This document shows, one piece after another, positions 40,549 to 47,582 of a DNA stretch of 64,000 nt. The notes under the pieces were generated by a model, which saw nothing but the letters and a program-made list of their open reading frames with translations, had not been told where the DNA came from and did not search any database. A program made the position numbers and the translations under genes. The first letter of the stretch is position 1; every line of letters begins with the position of its first letter. Source of the stretch: Candidatus Caldilinea saccharophila (GTDB taxonomy: Bacteria > Chloroflexota > Anaerolineae > Caldilineales > Caldilineaceae); assembly GCA_016710365.1 (NCBI GenBank), contig JADJVW010000003.1:270501-334500 (forward strand). Reading direction: 5' to 3'.

Positions 40549-40638
40549 ACTGGAACATGGATCAGGGGCGCAAACCGATGCAGGCAGCGCTATCGACTGG
40601 ACAAAGGCAATCTAGAACCGTTTGTGTGGAGACTAAAA

Positions 40639-42291
40639 ATGACCGCAGGAACTACCGCAGGACCAGACAAACCATCATTCATGGACAGAATGCTCAACAC
40701 TGTCGAGCGCGTAGGCAACAAGGTGCCCCATCCGGTGCTGATGTTTGCCTATCTCATCCTCGGCGTCATCGTGTTGTCAGCCATCCTTGGGTTGATGGGC
40801 ATCAGCGTCACCGAACAAATCGCCGTGCCGGTGCCAGTCGAGGTGACGCCCGACTTCTACGAGGACGTTAGCGAATATACGCTGTCAGGCGTGGGCGCCC
40901 AAGATGTCGACTTTGTGATCAAGGAACAGACGATACCCATCAAGAGTTTGTTGAGTATCGATGGCATCCGCTTCCTGTTCACCTCCTTCGTCCCTAACTT
41001 CCAGGGCTTCGGCGCGCTGGCCGTCACGCTCATCGCCATGATGGGCGCGGGCGCGGCCGATGTCGCCGGGCTGCTGGCCGCCCTGATCCGCAAGCTGGTC
41101 CAGGTCGCGCCGCGACCGCTGATTGCCTACCTCATCGTCTTTGTCGGCGTGCTCTCCAGCGTCGCCTCGGACGCGGGCTACCTGATCCTGATCCCGTTGG
41201 GTGCAGCGGCCTTTCTGGCGGTGAAGCGGCACCCGATCGCCGGTCTGGCGGCCGGCTTTGGGGGCGTCGCCGCCGTTTTCATGGCGAACCTGATCCCGAC
41301 GCCGACCGACGCTATGCTGTTCGAGATCACCAACGAGTCCATCGCCTTGGCCGGCGGCACACCGATCTCTATCACGGCCGATTACTTCTTCCAGGTCGTC
41401 TCGACCATCCTGATGACCCTGGTCGTGGGGATCGTCATTGTGCGCGTGGTCGAGCCGCGCCTGGGCAAGTATGACCCGACGCAAGCCGGCGACCCCGAAC
41501 ACGCCGCCGCTGCCGACGAGATCGATCCGGCCCTCGAAGCTCGTGGGCTGCGCCGGGCTGGGCTGGCCTTCCTGGTGGTGCTGGGCGTCGTCCTGCTCGC
41601 CACCCTGCCGCCGGGCGCGCCGCTGCGCGATCCCGAAACGGGATCGATCATCGGCCAAACGCCCTTCATGCAAAGCCTGCTGTTCATCGTGATGCTGTTC
41701 TTCTTCATCCCTGGCGTGGCCTTTGGCTTGGCGGTTGGCAAGTATAAAGGGGCTAACGACGTGATCGCCGCGGTGGTCAAGACTTTTGCCGGCCTGGGCG
41801 GCCTGATCTTCATGCTGCTGCTGATCAGCCAGTTCATCGCCTACTTCAACTACACCAACATGCCGGCCGTCCTCGCCACTACCCTGGCCGACTGGTTGGG
41901 CAATGCCGGCATTCCGGCCATCCCGCTGTTGATCGGCTTCGTCCTGGTGATCGTGGTGCTCGACTTCATTATGCCGGGTTCGCTGGCCAAGTGGGCGATC
42001 TTTGCACCCATCTTCGTGCCGCTCTTCATCCGGCTGGGCGTGCCGGCGCAGACCGTCTTCGCCGCCTATCGCGTCGGCGACTCGCCGATCAACACACTCA
42101 CGCCGTTGATGGTCTACTTCCCGGTGATCGTCGCCTTCGCCCAACGCTATGATAAGAAGTCTGGCGTTGGTTCGCTGGTGGCGTTGATGCTGCCCGTGGC
42201 AGCTGTTGTTCTGGTGGCCTGGCTGGCTCTCCTCATCCTGTGGTTCGTGTTGGGCATCCCGCTCGGGCCGGGATACCCGGTGCGCGTGTAA
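40639..42291 (+). CDS. AbgT-family transporter (p-aminobenzoyl-glutamate type)
   Basis: 550 residues with about 12 hydrophobic segments. N terminus MLNTVERVGNKVPHPVLMFAYLI and internal ALAVTLIAMMGAGAADVAGL, RPLIAYLIVFVGVLSSVASDAGY, FGGVAAVFMANLIPTPTDAM, and GSLAKWAIFAPIFVPLF, VFAAYRVGDSPINTLTPLMVYFP are AbgT family signatures. E. coli AbgT imports p-aminobenzoyl-glutamate; some homologues export sulfonamides. It follows the PepT-like gene by about 90 bp. GGAG at 40628-40631 sets ATG 40639. Confidence 0.93.
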   Translation: MTAGTTAGPDKPSFMDRMLNTVERVGNKVPHPVLMFAYLILGVIVLSAILGLMGISVTEQIAVPVPVEVTPDFYEDVSEYTLSGVGAQDVDFVIKEQTIPIKSLLSIDGIRFLFTSFVPNFQGFGALAVTLIAMMGAGAADVAGLLAALIRKLVQVAPRPLIAYLIVFVGVLSSVASDAGYLILIPLGAAAFLAVKRHPIAGLAAGFGGVAAVFMANLIPTPTDAMLFEITNESIALAGGTPISITADYFFQVVSTILMTLVVGIVIVRVVEPRLGKYDPTQAGDPEHAAAADEIDPALEARGLRRAGLAFLVVLGVVLLATLPPGAPLRDPETGSIIGQTPFMQSLLFIVMLFFFIPGVAFGLAVGKYKGANDVIAAVVKTFAGLGGLIFMLLLISQFIAYFNYTNMPAVLATTLADWLGNAGIPAIPLLIGFVLVIVVLDFIMPGSLAKWAIFAPIFVPLFIRLGVPAQTVFAAYRVGDSPINTLTPLMVYFPVIVAFAQRYDKKSGVGSLVALMLPVAAVVLVAWLALLILWFVLGIPLGPGYPVRV

Positions 42292-42295
42292 CAAA

Positions 42296-43009
42296 TTGCC
42301 TGAATATACACTGCCGCAGGCTCTCCTGGACGCCTTAAACTTCCAGGAGAATCGCGAGGTCCTGCTTCAGCAGCCACAGTTTCAAGTCCCGTTCCTGCTC
42401 GACTATCTGGCTGTCTTTTTATGGGCCGCGAGCGGGGCGATTGTTGCAATGCACAAGCGCTACGACTTTGCCGGCGTGCTGGTCATTGCGCTGCTGGCGT
42501 CCACCGGAGGTAGCCTGATTCGTGATGGCTTCTTTCTGCATCAGACGCCGCCCGTGGTGGCCAACCCGCTCTACATCCCGTTGATCATTACGGCGACGGC
42601 AGCAGTTGGGCTCTTTCGCCGGCGCATTGCGCAAATGTCGCTGGTGGATCGCGTGATCGACGTGATCGATGCCATCGGCGTGCCCGCCTTCGCCGTGGTG
42701 GGGATGCAACTGTCGTTGCAGCAGGGAATTCCGCTGCCGGGCGTCGTGCTGGTGGGCGTCGCCAACGGCGTAGGCGGCGGCATCCTGCGCGATCTGCTGG
42801 TGGGCGACACACCGGCCGCGCTCAAGCCTGGCACGATTTTCGTCTCGGGTGTGATTTTCATCTGCATCGTTTTTCTGCTGCTCACCTACATGGGCGTCAG
42901 CAAGGAATGGGCTGCCTGGGGTATGATGGGATTGTTTTTTACCATCCGCGTCTTGAGCATCCGCTACGACTGGCGGACGCGACCGGTGATGAAGGAGCCG
43001 CCAGTCTGA
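42296..43009 (+). CDS. TRIC / UPF0126 membrane protein (YadS/YicG-like)
   Basis: 237 residues from TTG 42296, which follows the AbgT stop by 4 bp. Seven hydrophobic helices in two TRIC-type halves: LLDYLAVFLWAASGAIVAMHK then ALLASTGGSLIRDGFFL, and VIDAIGVPAFAVVGMQLSLQ then GVANGVGGGILRDLLVGDTP. The GGS/GGG-x-(L/I)RD motifs are diagnostic. Bacterial members are proposed trimeric cation channels or glycine exporters. The start is uncertain; no ATG is available before the first helix. Confidence 0.85.
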   Translation: MPEYTLPQALLDALNFQENREVLLQQPQFQVPFLLDYLAVFLWAASGAIVAMHKRYDFAGVLVIALLASTGGSLIRDGFFLHQTPPVVANPLYIPLIITATAAVGLFRRRIAQMSLVDRVIDVIDAIGVPAFAVVGMQLSLQQGIPLPGVVLVGVANGVGGGILRDLLVGDTPAALKPGTIFVSGVIFICIVFLLLTYMGVSKEWAAWGMMGLFFTIRVLSIRYDWRTRPVMKEPPV

Positions 43010-43021
43010 TCGTTGCCATGA

Positions 43022-43252
43022 ATGATGGTAGGCGGCGCGCGGCGGCGCTTTCTGGTGCTGCGCAATCAAGCGCGGGATGTCCGGCGCTTGATTGCTGCAC
43101 TGGCAGCCGGCTTCCTGATCATAACGGTCACACAGAGTATGATTCCAGAGGCTAACCGCGGGGAGGAGCCGCGCTTTGCCCTCATGCTTTACCTGGACGG
43201 TCTGTCGCTTTACCAAATGATCGCAGTAGCAATCGCAGTAGCAATAGTTTGA
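43022..43252 (+). CDS. Possible small basic membrane peptide (76 aa)
   Basis: Frame MMVGGARRRFLVLRNQARDV followed by a hydrophobic stretch (LIAALAAGFLIITV) and a hydrophobic, repetitive end (AVAIAVAIV, encoded by gcagtagcaat repeats). It starts 12 nt after the TRIC stop. No homology is recognised; it could be fortuitous. Confidence 0.25.
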   Translation: MMVGGARRRFLVLRNQARDVRRLIAALAAGFLIITVTQSMIPEANRGEEPRFALMLYLDGLSLYQMIAVAIAVAIV

Positions 43253-43303
43253 TACTTTACATCAGGCGGTGATCTCCCGCCCTACCACTCTGGAGAAAAG
43301 AAG

Positions 43304-43954
43304 ATGAACGATGTTCCTGTACAAATCATTGTAGCCGCTTTCAACGATCCGAACCGGGCCGCTGAGATCATGGACGAACTCAAGCAAGGCAAGAAAGAGG
43401 GATTGATCGGCATTATCGACGCCGCGGTCGTCGTCAAGGATGGTGAAGGCAAGCTAAAGGTCAAAGATGCCAAGCGGCGCAGCACCAAAGGATTGATCAC
43501 CGGCGGTGTGGTCGGCGGTGTGATCGGGTTGCTGGCGGGGCCGGTCGGCTGGTTGGCGGTGGGCGGCGGCGCGATCGGCGCGTTGGCAGGCAAGGCGGCG
43601 GGCAGCGGCCTCAAATCTTCGATGGAAGAGATCGGCACAGCATTGACCCCGAATTCTTCGGCGATCGTTGCCGTGGTCGAGCACAAATGGGTCGGCATCC
43701 TCGAATCGATGCTTGCCGCAGAGGGCGCGCGCATAGCAATGGATGCGATCAAGGACGATATCGCGACGCAACTGAACGCCGACGGTAATGTCTTGTACAC
43801 CGCCATCGATGGGCCGACGGCAAGCGGCGTGGCGCGCGTGGCCGAGTCGACCGGAAAAACCGAGGTCAGCGGCATGATCGCCAGCGACGATGGCGTCTTT
43901 ATCGGCGATGCGCAGTTTATCGACGAAGCGCCGGCGGATGAAGAGAGCAAATAA
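43304..43954 (+). CDS. DUF1269-family membrane-associated protein
   Basis: 216 residues. VQIIVAAFNDPNRAAEIMDELKQ, AAVVVKDGEGKLKVKD and a Gly/Ala hydrophobic hairpin (GGVVGGVIGLLAGPVGWLAVGGGAIGALAGKAAG) flanked by soluble halves is the DUF1269 (PF06897) pattern. SMEEIGTALTPNSSAIVAVVE is also typical. The function is unknown; relatives occur in stress-induced sets of Actinobacteria and Chloroflexota. It heads a plus-strand run of five genes with gaps of roughly 20-110 bp. GGAG stands 9 nt upstream. Confidence 0.88.
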   Translation: MNDVPVQIIVAAFNDPNRAAEIMDELKQGKKEGLIGIIDAAVVVKDGEGKLKVKDAKRRSTKGLITGGVVGGVIGLLAGPVGWLAVGGGAIGALAGKAAGSGLKSSMEEIGTALTPNSSAIVAVVEHKWVGILESMLAAEGARIAMDAIKDDIATQLNADGNVLYTAIDGPTASGVARVAESTGKTEVSGMIASDDGVFIGDAQFIDEAPADEESK

Positions 43955-44063
43955 GCACCGCCAACCGCGATTAGGTGGTGTCGGCAGCATTGTGAGGGGC
44001 AATCACCTGCCTGGCGGACAACACAACGCAGTAAATCGATAGAATTTGGAAAGGAGAATGTAC

Positions 44064-44507
44064 ATGGCACAAATCTTGGGACCTGTAGAATATCTGATCG
44101 TCGATTTTCCGGGCAACGAGTTCAGCGGCGAGATCATCCCGGCGCTGAACGACCTTGTCGACAGCGAGACGATTCGCATTATCGATCTCTCCATCATCAG
44201 CAAAGATGCGGAGGGCAACGTAACGATCTTTGAAGCGAGCGAACTGGCGAGCGAAGTCGCCGACGCACTCGTCAAACTGGAAGGCGAGCACGATGAGTTG
44301 CTCTCCGAAGCTGATCTGTTGATGGCTGCCGAGGAGATGCCCAACAACAGCACCGCGGCGGCCCTGTTGTTTGAGAATTTGTGGGCCGCGCGCTTCGCTC
44401 AGGCCGTGCGCAACGCCAACGGCGAAGTGCTGATGAATGTGCGCATTCCGAACGAGACCGTGCTGGCCGTGCGCCAGTCAATTATCGACGCCGCCAAGTC
44501 CAGCTAA
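44064..44507 (+). CDS. DUF6325-family protein
   Basis: 147 residues, no membrane helix. GPVEYLIVDFPGNEFSGEIIPAL followed by LVDSETIRIIDLSIISKDAEG and a C-terminal LFENLWAARFAQAVRNANGEVL is the DUF6325 pattern, usually found beside DUF1269 and SHOCT genes. AAGGAG at 44051-44056 sets the start at ATG 44064 (ATG 44058 is also in frame). Function unknown; a partnership with neighbours is inferred from gene order. Confidence 0.88.
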   Translation: MAQILGPVEYLIVDFPGNEFSGEIIPALNDLVDSETIRIIDLSIISKDAEGNVTIFEASELASEVADALVKLEGEHDELLSEADLLMAAEEMPNNSTAAALLFENLWAARFAQAVRNANGEVLMNVRIPNETVLAVRQSIIDAAKSS

Positions 44508-44536
44508 CCCGCTACTACACAATCAGGAGAACTTTT

Positions 44537-44911
44537 ATGCTAAGATCCCGAGGGGGACGCCCCGGTTTGATCGGCACCGTTGCACGCACTGCGGTGATCG
44601 CCGGCACCGCCACCGCGGTTTCCGGTTCGATGCAGAAGTCGGCGCAGCAGAAGTCGCAGCAGCAGGCCATGGCCCAGCAGGCGCAGGCCGCCGAGCAGCA
44701 GGCGCAGATCGATGCGTCGGTGCAGCAGGCGCTTGTCGGCCAGCAGCCCGCGCCGCAGCTCCAGGCGCCTGCCTCTGCCCCGGCCCCGGCTGCCGGCGGC
44801 GTCACCGATGACACCATCGCGCAGTTGCAGAAACTGGGTGAGCTGCACCAAAGCGGCATTCTCAGCGACGAAGAGTTTGCAGCAATGAAGGCCAGACTTT
44901 TACAGAGCTGA
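44537..44911 (+). CDS. SHOCT-domain protein
   Basis: 124 residues. The N terminus (RPGLIGTVARTAVIAGTATAVSG) is a short hydrophobic segment, the middle is Gln/Ala-rich and probably disordered (QQKSQQQAMAQQAQAAEQQ), and the C terminus is a SHOCT motif: DTIAQLQKLGELHQSGILSDEEFAAMKARLL. SHOCT motifs mediate oligomerisation or membrane-linked assembly. CAGGAGA precedes ATG 44537. Third gene of the stress-type cluster. Confidence 0.92.
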   Translation: MLRSRGGRPGLIGTVARTAVIAGTATAVSGSMQKSAQQKSQQQAMAQQAQAAEQQAQIDASVQQALVGQQPAPQLQAPASAPAPAAGGVTDDTIAQLQKLGELHQSGILSDEEFAAMKARLLQS

Positions 44912-44928
44912 TTGATAGGAACAGGCTG

Positions 44929-45729
44929 GTGGGCGGCGAACAAGAGATGCACGCCTGCCAGCTTTCACCTGGAGCAGAACCTTTGTCAGTGGCAGTCAGA
45001 CCGGCAACGGCGCGCCTTGCGCGCAACCGTCAACATGCAACACCCAAAGAAAGTTTTCTCAATCGGCTGCTCGATCCGATCGATCGGCTGTCTGAGACGA
45101 TCTTCAGCATCCTGATCCTGCTGACCTTCACCCTCGCCTTCCGCATCATCAAGCTGGGTGCAGATCCGGCGCAGCAGATTCCGGATACGTATGTCAACGA
45201 GCTGTTGAGGGGCGCGGCCGGCGCCACACTGGCCTGGGGCATCATCGACGGCATCATGTACGCGCTGATGGCGCTTTTCGAACGCGGCGAGCGCCATCGT
45301 CTGCTGCATCAGCTTCAGACGGCGACGACGCAGGAAGAGGGCGTCCAGATCGTGGCGGACGAGCTGGATTACATCCTGGAGCCGATCACCGGCGCAGAGC
45401 AGCGGCGGCAGCTCTATGATGATGTGCTGGAGCATCTGCGCAATGGCCGGCCGCAGCGGGTGCGCCTCACAAGCCAGGACATCGCCGGCGGCTTTGGCTC
45501 GGTGCTGGTGGCGGTGATCGCCGTCATCCCGTCGTTCGTGCCTTTCCTGCTCTTTTACAACGCGCCGTCGCTGGCGATCCGCGCCTCCAATGTCGTCTCG
45601 TTTGTGGTGCTTTTCATTTCGGGCTATCAATGGGGCAAGCACACCGGCGCCAATCCCTGGGCAACGGGTCTGCTGCTCGCGGGCATCGCTGCCATTATGG
45701 TGTTGATCGCCATCCCACTGGGTGGGTAG
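44929..45729 (+). CDS. Membrane protein with five helices, distantly VIT1/CCC1-like
   Basis: 266 residues. A cytoplasmic N terminus, then helices ETIFSILILLTFTLAFRII, LRGAAGATLAWGIIDGIMYA, a 90-residue soluble insert (HRLLHQLQTATTQEEGVQIVAD...), and three helices near the C terminus (SVLVAVIAVIPSFVPFLLF, VVSFVVLFISGYQWG, GLLLAGIAAIMVLIAIPLGG). The AWGIIDGIMYA segment and the GGFGSVLVAVIAVIPSFVPF segment recall VIT-type iron/manganese transporters, but ligand residues cannot be assigned. GTG 44929 follows AGGA by 8 nt; ATG 44947 is the alternative. Confidence 0.65.
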   Translation: MGGEQEMHACQLSPGAEPLSVAVRPATARLARNRQHATPKESFLNRLLDPIDRLSETIFSILILLTFTLAFRIIKLGADPAQQIPDTYVNELLRGAAGATLAWGIIDGIMYALMALFERGERHRLLHQLQTATTQEEGVQIVADELDYILEPITGAEQRRQLYDDVLEHLRNGRPQRVRLTSQDIAGGFGSVLVAVIAVIPSFVPFLLFYNAPSLAIRASNVVSFVVLFISGYQWGKHTGANPWATGLLLAGIAAIMVLIAIPLGG

Positions 45730-45770
45730 TTGCAATAAGCTCGTTAAACTAAAGGAAGCATGAGAAAATT

Positions 45771-46856
45771 ATGAATCGTCACGATATTCAACAACTGCAA
45801 GCGATGAGCGGCTACCCGTCGCTGACCATCACACTGCCGACGCACCGCACCGCGCCGGACAATCTCCAGGACCCGATCCGCGTGCGCAATCTGATTGGCG
45901 AGGCAAAGGAGCGTCTGCGCGCTGAATTCAACAATCGGGAGCTGGCGCCATTGTTCGACCACCTCGACCGCCTAAGTGAAGGCATTGATTATCGACACGC
46001 GCTCGACGGGCTGGTGATTTTTGCCAATCACGACTTTGCCGCTAAGTACTATCTTCCCTTCGCCGTGCCAGAGCGCGTGGTGATCGGCGAGAAATTTTTA
46101 ATACGTGACCTCGTCTTCGCCATGAACCGCACGTCGCGCTATTGGGTGCTGGCGTTGAGCGAGCAACCGACGCGCCTCTTCGAAGGCACGCACGACACGC
46201 TGGTGGAGATCCAGGAAGAGGGCTTCCCGATGGTGCACGAAGGCCCTGGCGGTGCGACATCGCTGCCGGGCGGTTTTGGCGTCAACGTTTCAGCGATTCG
46301 TGACGAGCGTCACCGCCAATTCTTCCGCAGCGTCGACGCCGCGCTCAAGCCCTTCCTGGCCGACGACCCGCTGCCGATGGGCGTGGTCGGCGTCGACCGC
46401 TATCTCTCCTTCTGGGATGAAGTCACGACGCACAAGCAGTTTATCCGCGCCACGATGCTGGGCAACTACGACGAGGCCTCCACCCACGAGCTGGCCAAAG
46501 CGATCTGGCCGCAGGTCGAGGCCGCGCTGGACGAACGCGTGCAGCGTTCGCTGGACGCGTTGGAGGCGATGGCCAGTCAGCAGCGCGTTGTCTCTACCGT
46601 GGGCGAGGCGTGGCGCATGGCGAACCTGGGCCGCGGCAAAACCTTGCTGGTTGAGCGCGACTATCATACGCCCGGTCGCCTCGATGAGAGCGGTCTGTTG
46701 CTCCTGTCCGCGGACGATGCCACCGCTACGGATGTCATCCCGGACGCGGTTGACGAGGTCGTCGAAATGGTCCTCAACAAGGGCGGCGAAGTGGTCTTCA
46801 CCGAAAACGGCGCGCTGGAAAAGTACCAGCGCATTGCATTGGTATTGCGTTATTGA
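45771..46856 (+). CDS. baeRF-family protein (archaeo-eukaryotic release-factor-like; putative ribosome hibernation factor)
   Basis: 361 residues. LQAMSGYPSLTITLPTHRT, DNLQDPIRVRNLIGEAKERL, HALDGLVIFANHDFAAKYYLP, the middle LIRDLVFAMNRTSRYWVLALSEQPTRLFEG and C-terminal GEVVFTENGALEKYQRIALVLRY fit the bacterial RF1-like baeRF families (AOC03_06830-type hibernation factor relatives). The last part is an L7Ae-like domain. No GGQ loop is seen, consistent with ribosome binding without peptide release. It follows the DUF1269/DUF6325/SHOCT/VIT genes by short gaps. Confidence 0.85.
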   Translation: MNRHDIQQLQAMSGYPSLTITLPTHRTAPDNLQDPIRVRNLIGEAKERLRAEFNNRELAPLFDHLDRLSEGIDYRHALDGLVIFANHDFAAKYYLPFAVPERVVIGEKFLIRDLVFAMNRTSRYWVLALSEQPTRLFEGTHDTLVEIQEEGFPMVHEGPGGATSLPGGFGVNVSAIRDERHRQFFRSVDAALKPFLADDPLPMGVVGVDRYLSFWDEVTTHKQFIRATMLGNYDEASTHELAKAIWPQVEAALDERVQRSLDALEAMASQQRVVSTVGEAWRMANLGRGKTLLVERDYHTPGRLDESGLLLLSADDATATDVIPDAVDEVVEMVLNKGGEVVFTENGALEKYQRIALVLRY

Positions 46857-46867
46857 GGCTTGTGTAC

Positions 46868-46903
46868 TCAGGAGCGGGCAGGGCGCGCCCTGCCCGCTCC
46901 TGA
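46868..46903. terminator. Perfect 36-nt GC-rich palindrome after the baeRF gene
   Basis: TCAGGAGCGGGCAGGGCG (46868-46885) is exactly inverted at 46886-46903. With no unpaired loop and no T-run, it may be a terminator-like hairpin or a protein site. It separates the stress block from the DUF4203 gene. Confidence 0.6.
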
Positions 46904-46950
46904 GCTTCGTTGAATGATTTCTAGACTACGCACTTCAAGGGAGGCTCACG

Positions 46951-47535
46951 ATGTTTTGGATGGGCATCATGTTAGCGGCTTGTGGGATTTTCCTACTTGT
47001 CTACGGCGGTGTGTTGTTTCGCTTCTCAATGGCAGTCGGCTTCTTTGTCTTGGGCTTCAGGTTATCCTCATGGCTCTTCGCCGCGCAGCCCGATCTGATA
47101 CGGATCTTGATCAGCCTGGTAGTGGGCGGCGTGTTGGCGTTGGTTGGCTATGCACTGGTGCGCATGGTCTTGCACATTGCCGGCGCGCTGTTGGGCGCGG
47201 TCGCTGTTCTGCTGTTGCTTTCCCTGCTGCCGATCGCCATGCCGAGTTTCCTCAGCGTCATCCTGATTGTAGCGGGGGCCGGCGCGGTCGGCTTCTTCGG
47301 CAATCGGCTGGGCGACTGGGTGATCATCCTGGCGACGACGCTGGCGGGCGCGTATGCGGTGATCGCCGGCTTGATCCGCCTCTTTCCCGCCGCGGTGGAG
47401 GTCAGCGCCGATTATGTGTCCGCCTACATTCCCTTCACCGGCCCGGCCTTTGCCGTCTTTCTGATCGTCTTTCTGATCGGCGTGCTGGCGCAACAGCGCA
47501 TCCGTGCGCTGCGCGGGCGCTACGTTCTGCAGTAG
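46951..47535 (+). CDS. DUF4203-like multi-pass membrane protein
   Basis: 194 residues with about seven hydrophobic helices: MLAACGIFLLVYGGVLF, SMAVGFFVLGFRLSSWLF, ILISLVVGGVLALVGYALV, IAGALLGAVAVLLLLSLLP, SVILIVAGAGAVGFFGNRL, and two more. This resembles DUF4203/TMEM198-like proteins; function unknown. AAGGGAGG at 46936-46943 selects ATG 46951. A lipoprotein gene follows. Confidence 0.7.
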   Translation: MFWMGIMLAACGIFLLVYGGVLFRFSMAVGFFVLGFRLSSWLFAAQPDLIRILISLVVGGVLALVGYALVRMVLHIAGALLGAVAVLLLLSLLPIAMPSFLSVILIVAGAGAVGFFGNRLGDWVIILATTLAGAYAVIAGLIRLFPAAVEVSADYVSAYIPFTGPAFAVFLIVFLIGVLAQQRIRALRGRYVLQ

Positions 47536-47582
47536 GCGATCCATTTCCATGCACCGATTGGCTGGTTATCAGGAGTCCATTT

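Noticed and set aside
40885..42294. 469-codon open frame on the minus strand opposite the AbgT gene
   Set aside because: Composition is His/Gln/Arg/Asp-rich with no recognisable domain, and the plus strand encodes a clear AbgT transporter. It is a shadow of a GC-rich gene.
46914..47582. N-terminal extension of the lipoprotein frame
   Set aside because: This stretch is out-of-frame reading of the DUF4203 gene; GTG 47583 with GGAG and a lipobox signal peptide is the better start.
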